23,917 nt of DNA, taken from DASWHK01 sp036398215. GTDB taxonomy: Bacteria; Acidobacteriota; UBA890. The notes under the pieces were generated by a model. That model was not told the DNA's origin. It did not search any database and was given only the letters and a program-made list of their open reading frames with translations. Below, piece by piece: positions 7,354-15,897 of this stretch. The translations under genes were made by a program, and so were the position numbers. The stretch is from NCBI GenBank assembly GCA_036398215.1, contig DASWHK010000140.1:1-23917 (forward strand), in the 5' to 3' direction. Positions within the stretch are counted from its first letter, which is position 1, and each line of letters begins with the position of its first letter.

Positions 7354-8961
7354 TCAGCCCTCACGGGTGGAGAACGGAACCTTGTGGGTCATCTCGTTGT
7401 TGTTGACCAGGTCCTTGATGTGGATCTCGATCTCGTAGTCGGCGCCGGGCTCGATCTGCTCGACCAACGCCAGCGGGATCGGCTGCTGGATCGCCGGGAA
7501 GTTCATGGCCTGGAGCGGAAAGCGGGCGATGCTGGTGTCGGTTCCCGCCAGCAGGATCCGGTGCTCGATCTCGTAGTTGACCTGCTGGGTAGACGGGTCC
7601 GCGGCCAGCCCCTGGATGAAGTACAGCGCCAGCAGCTCGTCGTTGCGGCCGAAGACGTTGTCGAGGTCGGTCCGCAGCTCCAGGTTGCCGACCCGAGTGG
7701 CGCGGTAAATCGTGTTGACGTCGATCTCGTCGGTCTGCTCCTCGATGCCGCTGGCGAGGATCACGCTGGGGATCGCCAGCTCGCCGGCGGTAAAGTTCGG
7801 CACCTCGAACTCGTAGCTGTTTGTGACGATCCTCTCCGAGGCCTTGTCCATGACTCCCCAGGCGAGGCGGTAACCGCCCGGCTCGAGCGTCATCCCGAAC
7901 GAATGCGTCCCGGTCTCCTCGGCGTCGCCGTCCCCGGGATCGACGTTGAAAGCGATCTGCATCTGACGGAAGAACCGCTCGCCGTTGGCCGCCGCCGGGT
8001 CCTTCTTCAGCAGCACCCCGAAGGCCAGCAGCTCGGCGGGCCCGGGGGCCCCGCCGGACTCGAAGGTCAGGCCCGACTTGCCGATCTCGAAGTTGAAGAT
8101 CGCGAAGCTGTTGCCGCCCTGCGCCGGAATGAAGCCCATGGCCTGCTGCAGCGAGAAATCCTGGCGGGTCACGCCGTTCTGGATCAATTGCTGCATGGCG
8201 AGCACGTCGGGCGTCGGCGGCGTTCCGGCGGTCGCGGCGGTGCCGGTGGGCGGCGCCGCGGCGGCCCTCGGCCCGGCCGCAGCAGGGTTGGCGCGCCGCT
8301 CCTCGAAGTAGGCCTGCAGCGTGCGATCGGCAAGGAAGGCCTCCTGGCTGTACTCGATGCCGCCGGTGACCTTCGAGTAGCTGCGCTGGTACTGGGCAAA
8401 GGTGACGGTTTCCTTGCCCCCGAGGAACGGGTTCTGGGTCGGATCGAGCGTCCAGATGATGTTCGTGCTGGTGTTGGTGACGCCGGAAGACTCGGCGCCG
8501 AGGCCCGCCTGGCCGCTGCCGGCAACCTGCTTGCGCTCCTCGGCGACGAGCACGTAGGGCCCGTAGATCAGGAAGAACTTGCCGCGGTCGGTCTCGTAGC
8601 CCGGCCGCCCCTCGCCGGCGTAGCGCTGGTTGGCGGCGCTCACGCGCAGCATCCACTGCTCGCGAAACTCGTTGTCGGTGGTCCCCGGCGTCGGGTCGCG
8701 CCGCTCCCAGAACGCGGTGATGAACGCCTGCTTGGCCTCGTCGCTACGGGCGTCTTCCCAGGCGTCCTTCTCGTCGTCGGTCCAGATCAGCTCGACGATC
8801 TTGTCGAGCTCGGCCAGGATCGTGGCCTCGTCGAGCGGTTGCGCCTGCCCGCCGCCGCCGCGACGCCCACCGCGCTGGGCGAAGGCTTGCTCGACGCTCG
8901 CCGCAAACAGCAAGGCGAGCAACAGGGCACCGGCAACAGCGACAGATGTCTTGGACTTCAT
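7354..8961 (-). CDS. GWxTD-domain exported protein 1
   Basis: The 535-residue protein starts at the ATG at 8961 with GGAGG 5 bases upstream. The signal peptide covers residues 1-28 (cleavage after AFA), then a Gly/Arg-rich stretch (30-41). The N-terminal region matches the GWxTD domain. It contains FWERRDPTPGTTDNEFREQW (about 84-103) and GYETDRGKFFLIYGPY (121-136), where the motif tryptophan is replaced by tyrosine. An Ala/Pro-rich insert (about 225-255) separates it from a C-terminal beta-rich half without recognisable enzyme motifs. The domain is known from Bacteroidota and Acidobacteriota envelope proteins, but its function is not established. It is paralogous to the protein encoded just upstream (9213-11573) and heads a run of four same-strand genes. 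Confidence 0.88.
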   Translation of the reverse strand: MKSKTSVAVAGALLLALLFAASVEQAFAQRGGRRGGGGQAQPLDEATILAELDKIVELIWTDDEKDAWEDARSDEAKQAFITAFWERRDPTPGTTDNEFREQWMLRVSAANQRYAGEGRPGYETDRGKFFLIYGPYVLVAEERKQVAGSGQAGLGAESSGVTNTSTNIIWTLDPTQNPFLGGKETVTFAQYQRSYSKVTGGIEYSQEAFLADRTLQAYFEERRANPAAAGPRAAAAPPTGTAATAGTPPTPDVLAMQQLIQNGVTRQDFSLQQAMGFIPAQGGNSFAIFNFEIGKSGLTFESGGAPGPAELLAFGVLLKKDPAAANGERFFRQMQIAFNVDPGDGDAEETGTHSFGMTLEPGGYRLAWGVMDKASERIVTNSYEFEVPNFTAGELAIPSVILASGIEEQTDEIDVNTIYRATRVGNLELRTDLDNVFGRNDELLALYFIQGLAADPSTQQVNYEIEHRILLAGTDTSIARFPLQAMNFPAIQQPIPLALVEQIEPGADYEIEIHIKDLVNNNEMTHKVPFSTREG

Positions 8962-9095
8962 GGGATCCTCCGGGACCATCTTCGGCAAGGCCTGCGCGGG
9001 CGTGGGAGCGTCGACTGCCGATCTACTGACATTTGCGAAGGAGGCCGCACGCGGCCCCACTTCGAGTTTCTTTTGACTGGTGGGGACTCGTAATG

Positions 9096-9125
9096 AGTAT
9101 AAGCCCGCGTTTCCGCCGCGGGCAA
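9096..9125 (-). promoter_or_regulatory. Promoter for the GWxTD1 gene cluster with an internal palindrome
   Basis: On the minus strand TTGCCC (9120-9125), 18 bases, then TATACT (9096-9101). The predicted start is near 9089, about 128 nt before the ATG at 8961. The spacer and -35 are occupied by a perfect inverted repeat, GCCCGCG (9103-9109) and CGCGGGC (9117-9123), which may be an operator or the terminator stem of the upstream gene. A GGCCGC/GCGGCC stem (9043-9056) lies in the leader. Apart from these, the 251 bp between 8961 and 9213 hold no gene. Confidence 0.55.
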
Positions 9126-9212
9126 CCGGACGGCCGCGTGCGTCGCTCGGACGCTATTGCGCGGCAACGGCTTGAAATGCCGTCCTGGCCGCTGTTTCTC
9201 ATCGCAAGCCTG

Positions 9213-11573
9213 CTAGCGGCGCAGGATCTGCTCGAGCAATCGTCTGATCTCGGGCTGGTTCGGTTCGAGCTGCAACGACAGCTCGAGCATCTCGCGGGCC
9301 TTGTCGTTGCGCCCGTCTCCGAAGTACGCCGAAGCCAGCGGGTTGAGGATCGTCGTGCGCTCGTCGGCTTCGACCAGCCGGATCCTCTCGTAGTACATGA
9401 TGGCGTCGGTGTCGCGACCCATCTGCGAGCTGACCTCGGCCATCGTCTGCAGCAGGCCCACGTCGTTGGGCTGCTGGATCAGCCGTGGCCGGAGGAGCTC
9501 GGCGACCTGCGTATAGCGGCCGGCCTCCATCATGAGGGCGACCTGCAGGTCGAGGATCTCCGGATCATCGACGCGCGAAACCGCCGACGACAACACCTCG
9601 ATGGCCTCTTCGATCTGGCCCAGCGTACGGAGCTGCTCGGCCCGTTGGTGGGCGAAGCCGGGGTCGGTAGGCGGCGGCCCCAGGTTCATGTGCAGGTACG
9701 GGGCCCAGGCCTCGGAGCCGCGGTCTTCGATGGTCACGTCGAAGCTGGCCGGCCCGCGGTTGTCGCCCTCGAGGTCGACCACCAGCTCGTAGTCCCCGGG
9801 GGCGATGCCCTCGAGGTCGAGCATGGTGACGTGGTTGATCGTGCCGCTGCGGTCGGCGGCGGCCGGGCCGACGTACTCGGTGCGCTCGAGGATCGCCTCG
9901 CCGCCGGCGGACAACGAGTAGGTCGCGGTGAGCCGCCCGGTATGGCCCCGCGGCAGGTAGACCTGCTGGAAGACCATCAGCCCGTCGTCGATCGAGAAGG
10001 CGTTGTTCATCGCCGGGACGATGCTGTAGGGACCGACCTGGAAGGGATAATGCTCGCTGTAGGCGTCGTGGTTGGGGTTCTCGAACACCGCCCAGGCCAA
10101 CACCGGTGGTGAGCTGCGGAGGTCGGCGGGCCAGGGAGCCGGAACCTCGACGCGGACCTCGCTGCGTCCGAACTCCCGCGAGACGTTGTTCTCGAGAATC
10201 AGATCGAAGTCGAACGCACCGCCTACGACCGGCAGCCGATCGAGGTAGACCAGCGGGCCGCTGCGCAGGCGCCGGGCCTCGGCCTCCTCGAGGTCGGCCT
10301 GGAGGATCTTCGTCGAGCTGGCGTCGGCGCCACGGAGCCCGGCGATGACACGGTTCTGGTCGTCGACCAGCGAGCCGGCGACCTGAAAGGTCAGGTACCA
10401 CTTGTTCTCGTAGCTGTTGAGGTTCAAGCGCCCGCCCTCGGTCATCACCCCGAAGTGCAGGAACGGGATGCCGCTGGGGTCGAGAAGAGGCACGGCCATG
10501 GCGTTGATCGGCAGGGTCTCGAAGCGGACGTCGGCCTCGACCACACCGGTGAGGATCGGGTAGGCCCAGGAGGCCGTCGGCATGATCTTCTCGGGGATGC
10601 CCTCGATGTCGCCCATCATCATCTGCGAGCGCATCGAGGAATACCCCATCTGCATCCCGTAGTCGCCCGGGATCAGGCTCAAGGAGGCCTGCGCGAGCTC
10701 GGCGTCGACGTCCTGGAGCACGTCGTAGGCGGCGCCGAGCTCACCCTCGATCGTGGACGGCCGGCCGAACTCTTCGTTTTGAAGCTGCCGCGCCGACTCC
10801 ATGCCCGACGGATTCAGCAACGCGCTCGGCCCGTCGACAAGCGGGCTGTAGAGGACGAACTCGCCGACGCCGTTGCGCTTGAAGAAGATCAGGTAGAAGA
10901 AGGGCGGGATGCCGAGCCTGGGGTTGGCGTGGTACCACCACAGCTCCGCCGGGTAGGCCTGCTGCGTCCACGGCATTGTTTTGACGTTCATCGGCTCGCC
11001 GAGCAGCAGGTACATGCGGCCCTGGTCCGTCTGCCAACCCTTGCGCGGCGTGCCGCGCCCGTAGTGAAACTCGACGTACTCGAGTCGCCGGTAGTACTCG
11101 TCCTTGTACTCGTTCTGCGGCGTCCCGACGCTCGGATCGCGGGCCAGCCAGAAGCGCTCCATGAAGGCGTCGCGCTGGGTGTCCGACTCCATCCGCAGGA
11201 AGGCGTCCTCCTCGTCTTCGGTCAGGATCACGTTCACCTCGGCGAGAAAGACCCGGTATTTCTCATCGAGCGTCTTGGGATCGACCTTGGGGAACTCTTC
11301 GAGGCTGGCGCGGCTCGGACTCTGGGGCGGCCGCGCGGCGGCGGCGAACCCGGCCGCAGCGGCGGCGGGAACGGCAGCGGCGGCGGGAACGGCGGCGGCG
11401 GCGGCAACGGCGGCGGTTTCGGCGACGGCGGCGGTTTCGGCGACGGCGAGCCCCGAAGCCGCCGAAAGCAGCACCAGCGCCAGGCCGATCGCGGTGGCTG
11501 CTCGCCGGGCCGTGCAGCGATCATCGTCGCGAAATGGGCTGAGGAACACTCGCTTTGCGGGGGACTGGATCAT
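9213..11573 (-). CDS. GWxTD-domain exported protein 2 with C-terminal TPRs
   Basis: The 786-residue protein has a signal peptide (about 20-46) followed by a very Ala-rich segment (43-80). A GWxTD domain spans about 105-230, with FWLARDPSVGTPQNEYKDEY and the exact motif GWQTD at 179-183, then LWWYH and PPFFYLIFFKRNGVGEFVLYSP. A long beta-rich middle region (about 250-640) follows, then TPR-like repeats to the end (about 640-786, for example ALMMEAGRYTQVAELL and NPLASAYFGDGRNDKAREMLELSLQLEPNQPEIRRLL). The function of the domain is unknown; export and TPRs suggest a periplasmic or outer-membrane scaffold. The ATG at 11573 has no strong ribosome site, so the start is provisional; a GTG eight codons in is an alternative. 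It shares the domain core with the next gene and is probably functionally linked to it. Confidence 0.85.
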   Translation of the reverse strand: MIQSPAKRVFLSPFRDDDRCTARRAATAIGLALVLLSAASGLAVAETAAVAETAAVAAAAAVPAAAAVPAAAAAGFAAAARPPQSPSRASLEEFPKVDPKTLDEKYRVFLAEVNVILTEDEEDAFLRMESDTQRDAFMERFWLARDPSVGTPQNEYKDEYYRRLEYVEFHYGRGTPRKGWQTDQGRMYLLLGEPMNVKTMPWTQQAYPAELWWYHANPRLGIPPFFYLIFFKRNGVGEFVLYSPLVDGPSALLNPSGMESARQLQNEEFGRPSTIEGELGAAYDVLQDVDAELAQASLSLIPGDYGMQMGYSSMRSQMMMGDIEGIPEKIMPTASWAYPILTGVVEADVRFETLPINAMAVPLLDPSGIPFLHFGVMTEGGRLNLNSYENKWYLTFQVAGSLVDDQNRVIAGLRGADASSTKILQADLEEAEARRLRSGPLVYLDRLPVVGGAFDFDLILENNVSREFGRSEVRVEVPAPWPADLRSSPPVLAWAVFENPNHDAYSEHYPFQVGPYSIVPAMNNAFSIDDGLMVFQQVYLPRGHTGRLTATYSLSAGGEAILERTEYVGPAAADRSGTINHVTMLDLEGIAPGDYELVVDLEGDNRGPASFDVTIEDRGSEAWAPYLHMNLGPPPTDPGFAHQRAEQLRTLGQIEEAIEVLSSAVSRVDDPEILDLQVALMMEAGRYTQVAELLRPRLIQQPNDVGLLQTMAEVSSQMGRDTDAIMYYERIRLVEADERTTILNPLASAYFGDGRNDKAREMLELSLQLEPNQPEIRRLLEQILRR
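11334..11447 (-). repeat. Ala-rich low-complexity tract in GWxTD protein 2
   Basis: GCC/GGC-rich simple sequence encoding residues 43-80. It includes two exact 6-residue units (AVAETA) from an 18-bp tandem, followed by two AAAAVP-like units. It lies just after the signal peptide, probably a flexible linker, and is prone to slippage. Confidence 0.85.
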
Positions 11574-11618
11574 TGTCGAGCTTGGAATCCGGGGATCGAA
11601 CGCGTACGAATCGTCTTC

Positions 11619-11624
11619 ATTCTA
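11619..11624 (-). promoter_or_regulatory. Candidate -10 element before GWxTD protein 2
   Basis: TAGAAT on the minus strand, about 45 bases before the ATG at 11573, five of six matches to the -10 consensus. No good -35 hexamer is visible 17-18 bases upstream, so support is limited. Confidence 0.3.
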
Positions 11625-11634
11625 CACAAGCGGG

Positions 11635-11702
11635 GCCGCCGTTTCCCGTCCCGAAGGCGCTTCAGCACGGGAGAAGCCGCCGTTTCCCATCCCGAAGGCG
11701 CT

Positions 11703-11710
<8 letters not shown>
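11635..11710 (-). repeat. Direct repeat of 35 bp (41-bp period) at the end of the mutase gene
   Basis: Copies at 11635-11669 and 11676-11710 match at 33 of 35 positions and are separated by 6 bases. The second copy contains the stop codon of the mutase gene (11703-11705). Each copy holds GAAGGCGCTTC, a small hairpin. Confidence 0.93.
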
Positions 11711-13430
<1,720 letters not shown>

Positions 13431-13480
13431 GGCGCGCCCCAGTGTAGCGGTTTTCTAGCAGGCCGAGGGGCGCCCGCCGT

Positions 13481-13498
13481 TTGCTAGCCTGCTACGCT
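13481..13498 (+). promoter_or_regulatory. Candidate extended -10 elements before moaC
   Basis: Two overlapping words fit an extended -10 pattern TGnTAnnnT: TGCTAGCCT (13482-13490) and TGCTACGCT (13490-13498). Either would start transcription only about 2-12 bases before the moaC ATG, and no ribosome site is present, so moaC may be translated from a leaderless or near-leaderless message. Confidence 0.4.
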
Positions 13499-13507
13499 TC
13501 GACCACC

Positions 13508-13987
13508 ATGGCGAAGCCGGATCTCACCCACATCGACGAGAAGGGCCGGGCGCGCATGGTCGACGTCGGCGACAAGCCCGCCACCGCCCGCCGTGCCGAG
13601 GCCTCCGGGAGGCTGCGGATGAGCGCCGCGACCCGCGCTCGCGTGCTGGCCGGCGACGTCCCCAAGGGCAACGTCGTCGAGGTCGCCCGCATCGGCGGTA
13701 TCCAGGCCGCCAAGCGAACCGCGGAGCTGATCCCGCTCTGCCACCCCTTGCCGCTGACCCACGTCGACGTGCAGGTGGAGCCCGACCCCGAGGGCCTCTC
13801 GGTGAGGGCCACCGCCGCCTGCCAGGGCCCGACCGGTGTGGAGATGGAGGCGCTGACCGCCGCCTCGGTGGCGCTGCTGATCCTCTACGACATGTGCAAG
13901 GCGATCGACAAGGAGATGGTGATCAGCGACGTGCGGTTGGAGTCGAAATCCGGCGGCAGGACCGACTGGCGCCGAGAGGAGCCGTGA
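13508..13987 (+). CDS. moaC: Cyclic pyranopterin monophosphate synthase MoaC
   Basis: The 159-residue protein carries the full MoaC signature set: KGNVVEVARIGGIQAAKRT, then ELIPLCHPLPLTHVDV (the conserved Cys-His-Pro), GVEMEALTAASVA and LYDMCKAIDK with the catalytic Asp/Lys region. MoaC acts after MoaA in the first step of molybdenum cofactor synthesis, converting the cyclised GTP intermediate to cyclic pyranopterin monophosphate in the cytoplasm. The length is usual for the family. The start is the ATG at 13508 (MAKPDLTHID), the typical N-terminus of the family. Its stop overlaps the start of moaB (GTGA), so the two are translationally coupled. It is divergent from the mutase gene. Confidence 0.97.
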   Translation: MAKPDLTHIDEKGRARMVDVGDKPATARRAEASGRLRMSAATRARVLAGDVPKGNVVEVARIGGIQAAKRTAELIPLCHPLPLTHVDVQVEPDPEGLSVRATAACQGPTGVEMEALTAASVALLILYDMCKAIDKEMVISDVRLESKSGGRTDWRREEP

Positions 13988-14571
13988 GCGGTCCACCCGT
14001 GGGGCCGGCCAGGGGAACGGACGATCAGATCGATCCGCCACGCGGAGAAGCGAGCGGACCGCACCACGACCGCCTCGGAGCGCGCCCGGGTGAAGGCGCC
14101 AGCTACGGCGCCATGGTGCTGACGGTAAGCACGGGCGTCGCCAACGGCGAGCGCGAGGACCGCGGCGGACCGCCGATCGTGAGCGCGCTCGAAGAGTGGG
14201 GCCTCGAGGTGATCGAGCACGCGGTCGTCAGCGACGACCACGACGCGATCGTGGCCGCCCTGCGGCGCGGCGTCGGCGACGAGGCCGTGCAGCTCATCGT
14301 AACCACCGGCGGCACCGGGATGTCCCCGACCGACGTGACGCCGGCGGCCACTCGCGCCGTGTACGAGAAACCCGCCCCCGGGGTCGCCGAGCTGCTGCGC
14401 GCCCGCGGCGTGGCGACCACGCCGCTGGCGGCGCTGTCGGGCGGCGAGGCCGGGGTCGCCAATCGAACTCTGATCATCAACCTGCCGGGAAGCCCCTCCG
14501 GCGTCCGCGAGGGCCTCGAGGTGCTGGAGCCCCTGCTGGCGCACGCGCTGGAGATCGTCGCCGGCTCCTAG
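13984..14571 (+). CDS. MoaB/Mog-family molybdopterin adenylyltransferase
   Basis: The 195-residue frame starts at a GTG (13984) overlapping the moaC stop, with GAGAGGAG just upstream. The MoaB/Mog domain covers about residue 40 to the end: the N-terminal strand MVLTVSTGVANGEREDRGGP, VVSDDHDAI, the nucleotide-binding VTTGGTGMSPTDVTPAATR, and the C-terminal LIINLPGSPSGVREGLEVL. In most relatives the first motif reads SD; here it is ST. The family adenylylates molybdopterin before metal insertion, though some MoaB proteins are inactive and Mog versus MoaB cannot be decided. Residues 1-40 are a Gly/Pro/Arg-rich extension; translation could instead start at the ATG at 14113. The coupling with moaC supports a cofactor role. 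Confidence 0.9.
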   Translation: MSGPPVGPARGTDDQIDPPRGEASGPHHDRLGARPGEGASYGAMVLTVSTGVANGEREDRGGPPIVSALEEWGLEVIEHAVVSDDHDAIVAALRRGVGDEAVQLIVTTGGTGMSPTDVTPAATRAVYEKPAPGVAELLRARGVATTPLAALSGGEAGVANRTLIINLPGSPSGVREGLEVLEPLLAHALEIVAGS

Positions 14572-14598
14572 GGCGGTAGGCGCGCGCAACGCACCAAG

Positions 14599-14630
14599 AG
14601 TCTTGTACCATTCGCTCACTTCGCAAGACT
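14599..14630. terminator. Inverted repeat between convergent genes
   Basis: AGTCTTG (14599-14605) and CAAGACT (14624-14630) form a perfect 7-bp stem with an 18-base loop, between the moaB stop (14571) and the glycosyltransferase stop (14666). It has no T-run on either side, so it is only a possible bidirectional end signal. Confidence 0.3.
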
Positions 14631-14665
14631 TGACTCGTACGTACACCTTCGGGGTATGGAGATGC

Positions 14666-15700
14666 CTAGTGGGCGGACAGCAGGGTCTCGACGGCCGCCG
14701 GCCAGCTATGCCTCTCGGCGACGGCCGCGGCGGCGGTGCCGAGCTTTTCGGCCAGCCGCGGCTCGCTGACGAGCCGGGTGAGCGCCGCCGCCACCGCTTC
14801 GGCCTCGGGCTCGGCCACGAAGCCGGTGACACCGTCCTCGACCAGCTCGGCGGGGCCGCCCGAGTCGGTGCAGGTCACCACCGCCTTGGCGCTCGAGAAG
14901 GCCTCGAGCGTCACCAGGCCGTAGTCCTCGGCGCGGGAGCCGAAGTAGACGGCGGCGCAGTGAGCGTATTCATGAACCAGCCGATCCTCGTCGAGCTCGC
15001 CAAGCAACACGACCCGGTGGTCGAGGCCGAGCTCCCGGGTCAGCTTGACCAGGTTGGCGCGCTGCGGCCCCTCGCCGGCGATCCGCACCCGCCAGTCGCC
15101 GCCGGCGGCGGCCGCCGCCTGCAGCAACAGGTCGACGCGCTTGAGGCCGGTCAGCCGCCCGACCACCAGGATCGAGCCGTTGTAGGCGTCGCACCGGTAG
15201 GCGCGCTGCGGCGCCGGCGGATACAGGACCTGCGAGGGGATGTCGCCCCAGCGGGTCAGGCGCGCCTGGATGGTCTTCGACTGGGCGATGACCGTGCGCC
15301 GCCGCAACAGCCAGCCGTCGAGGACGTGGAGGATACGGCGCCGGGCGCCCTCGACGATCCGGCCGCGCCTGCCGAGCGTTCGCCGGAAGTCGTCCCAGAG
15401 GTCGTAGTACTCGCGCATGCGATGGTTGAGCCATACGACCTGGTGCGGGTGGCGGACCGCGTAGGAGGGGAAGCGCAGGCTGATGACCCGATCGATCGCG
15501 CTGCCGTCGCCGCCGACCCCGACGTCGGTCAACCAGGTCGCCCAGTAGGCGGAGATCTGGCGGCCGAAACGGTTCTGCGGAGTTGTTACCAGGTCGGCCG
15601 TATGGCCCGACTCGCGCAGGGCGCGAACCAGCGAGCGGGCGATGACCCGGTGGCCTCCCTCGATGAACGGTACATCGGACGTGACGACAGCGACGCGCAT
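14666..15700 (-). CDS. GT4-type glycosyltransferase
   Basis: The 344-residue protein has a two-domain GT-B fold. The N-terminal half begins MRVAVVTSDVPFIEGGHRVIARSLVRAL with the Gly-rich acceptor loop. The donor half has LVVGRLTGLKRVDLLLQA, IAGEGPQ and the EX7E region SRAEDYGLVTLEAFSSAKAVV, followed by DSGGPAELV. These are marks of retaining glycosyltransferase family 4, which move a sugar from a nucleotide donor to a glycan, lipid or protein. The donor and acceptor cannot be told. The neighbour lpxC (divergent, 197 bp away) suggests surface polysaccharide or lipid work, but this is only context. The ATG at 15700 has a weak ribosome site (AAGTGA). Confidence 0.9.
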   Translation of the reverse strand: MRVAVVTSDVPFIEGGHRVIARSLVRALRESGHTADLVTTPQNRFGRQISAYWATWLTDVGVGGDGSAIDRVISLRFPSYAVRHPHQVVWLNHRMREYYDLWDDFRRTLGRRGRIVEGARRRILHVLDGWLLRRRTVIAQSKTIQARLTRWGDIPSQVLYPPAPQRAYRCDAYNGSILVVGRLTGLKRVDLLLQAAAAAGGDWRVRIAGEGPQRANLVKLTRELGLDHRVVLLGELDEDRLVHEYAHCAAVYFGSRAEDYGLVTLEAFSSAKAVVTCTDSGGPAELVEDGVTGFVAEPEAEAVAAALTRLVSEPRLAEKLGTAAAAVAERHSWPAAVETLLSAH

Positions 15701-15837
15701 CAGCGATCACTTGTTGTAAAAATGAGACACCATAGCGTTGAAATGCCGCGTATACTCAACACTCCGAACCCCGAACCATTCCTTTGGATCCGACCTAAGT
15801 CGATGCATACAAAGAACTTGACCCACTATCCAGAGGC

Positions 15838-15854
15838 TTGGCACTGTTTTTGCT
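15838..15854 (+). promoter_or_regulatory. Sigma54-type -24/-12 promoter candidate before lpxC
   Basis: TTGGCAC, five bases, TTGCT: GG at 15840-15841 and GC at 15852-15853 with the required 10 bases between them, and only one departure from the common consensus TTGGCACG-N4-TTGC. The predicted start is near 15865, 33 bases before the lpxC ATG. A sigma70-like -35 (TTGACC, 15818-15823) lies just upstream, but no fitting -10 follows. The rest of 15701-15897 is relatively AT-rich and holds the divergent glycosyltransferase leader. Confidence 0.5.
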
Positions 15855-15897
15855 CTCCAATGGCGCGGCGGGTCTCGGCACTGACTCTGGGGGTGTG

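Noticed and set aside
7057..9093. A plus-strand open frame of 678 codons opposite GWxTD1
   Set aside because: It is antisense to a gene with signal peptide, ribosome site and domain; no recognisable protein.
14630..14660. TTGACT-N19-TATGGA, a promoter-like pair on the plus strand
   Set aside because: It lies between convergent genes with no plus-strand gene behind it, and the -10 match is poor.
15751..15756. TATACT before lpxC as a sigma70 -10
   Set aside because: No -35 hexamer lies 16-19 bases upstream, and the leader would be about 135 nt; kept only as a remote alternative to the sigma54 site.
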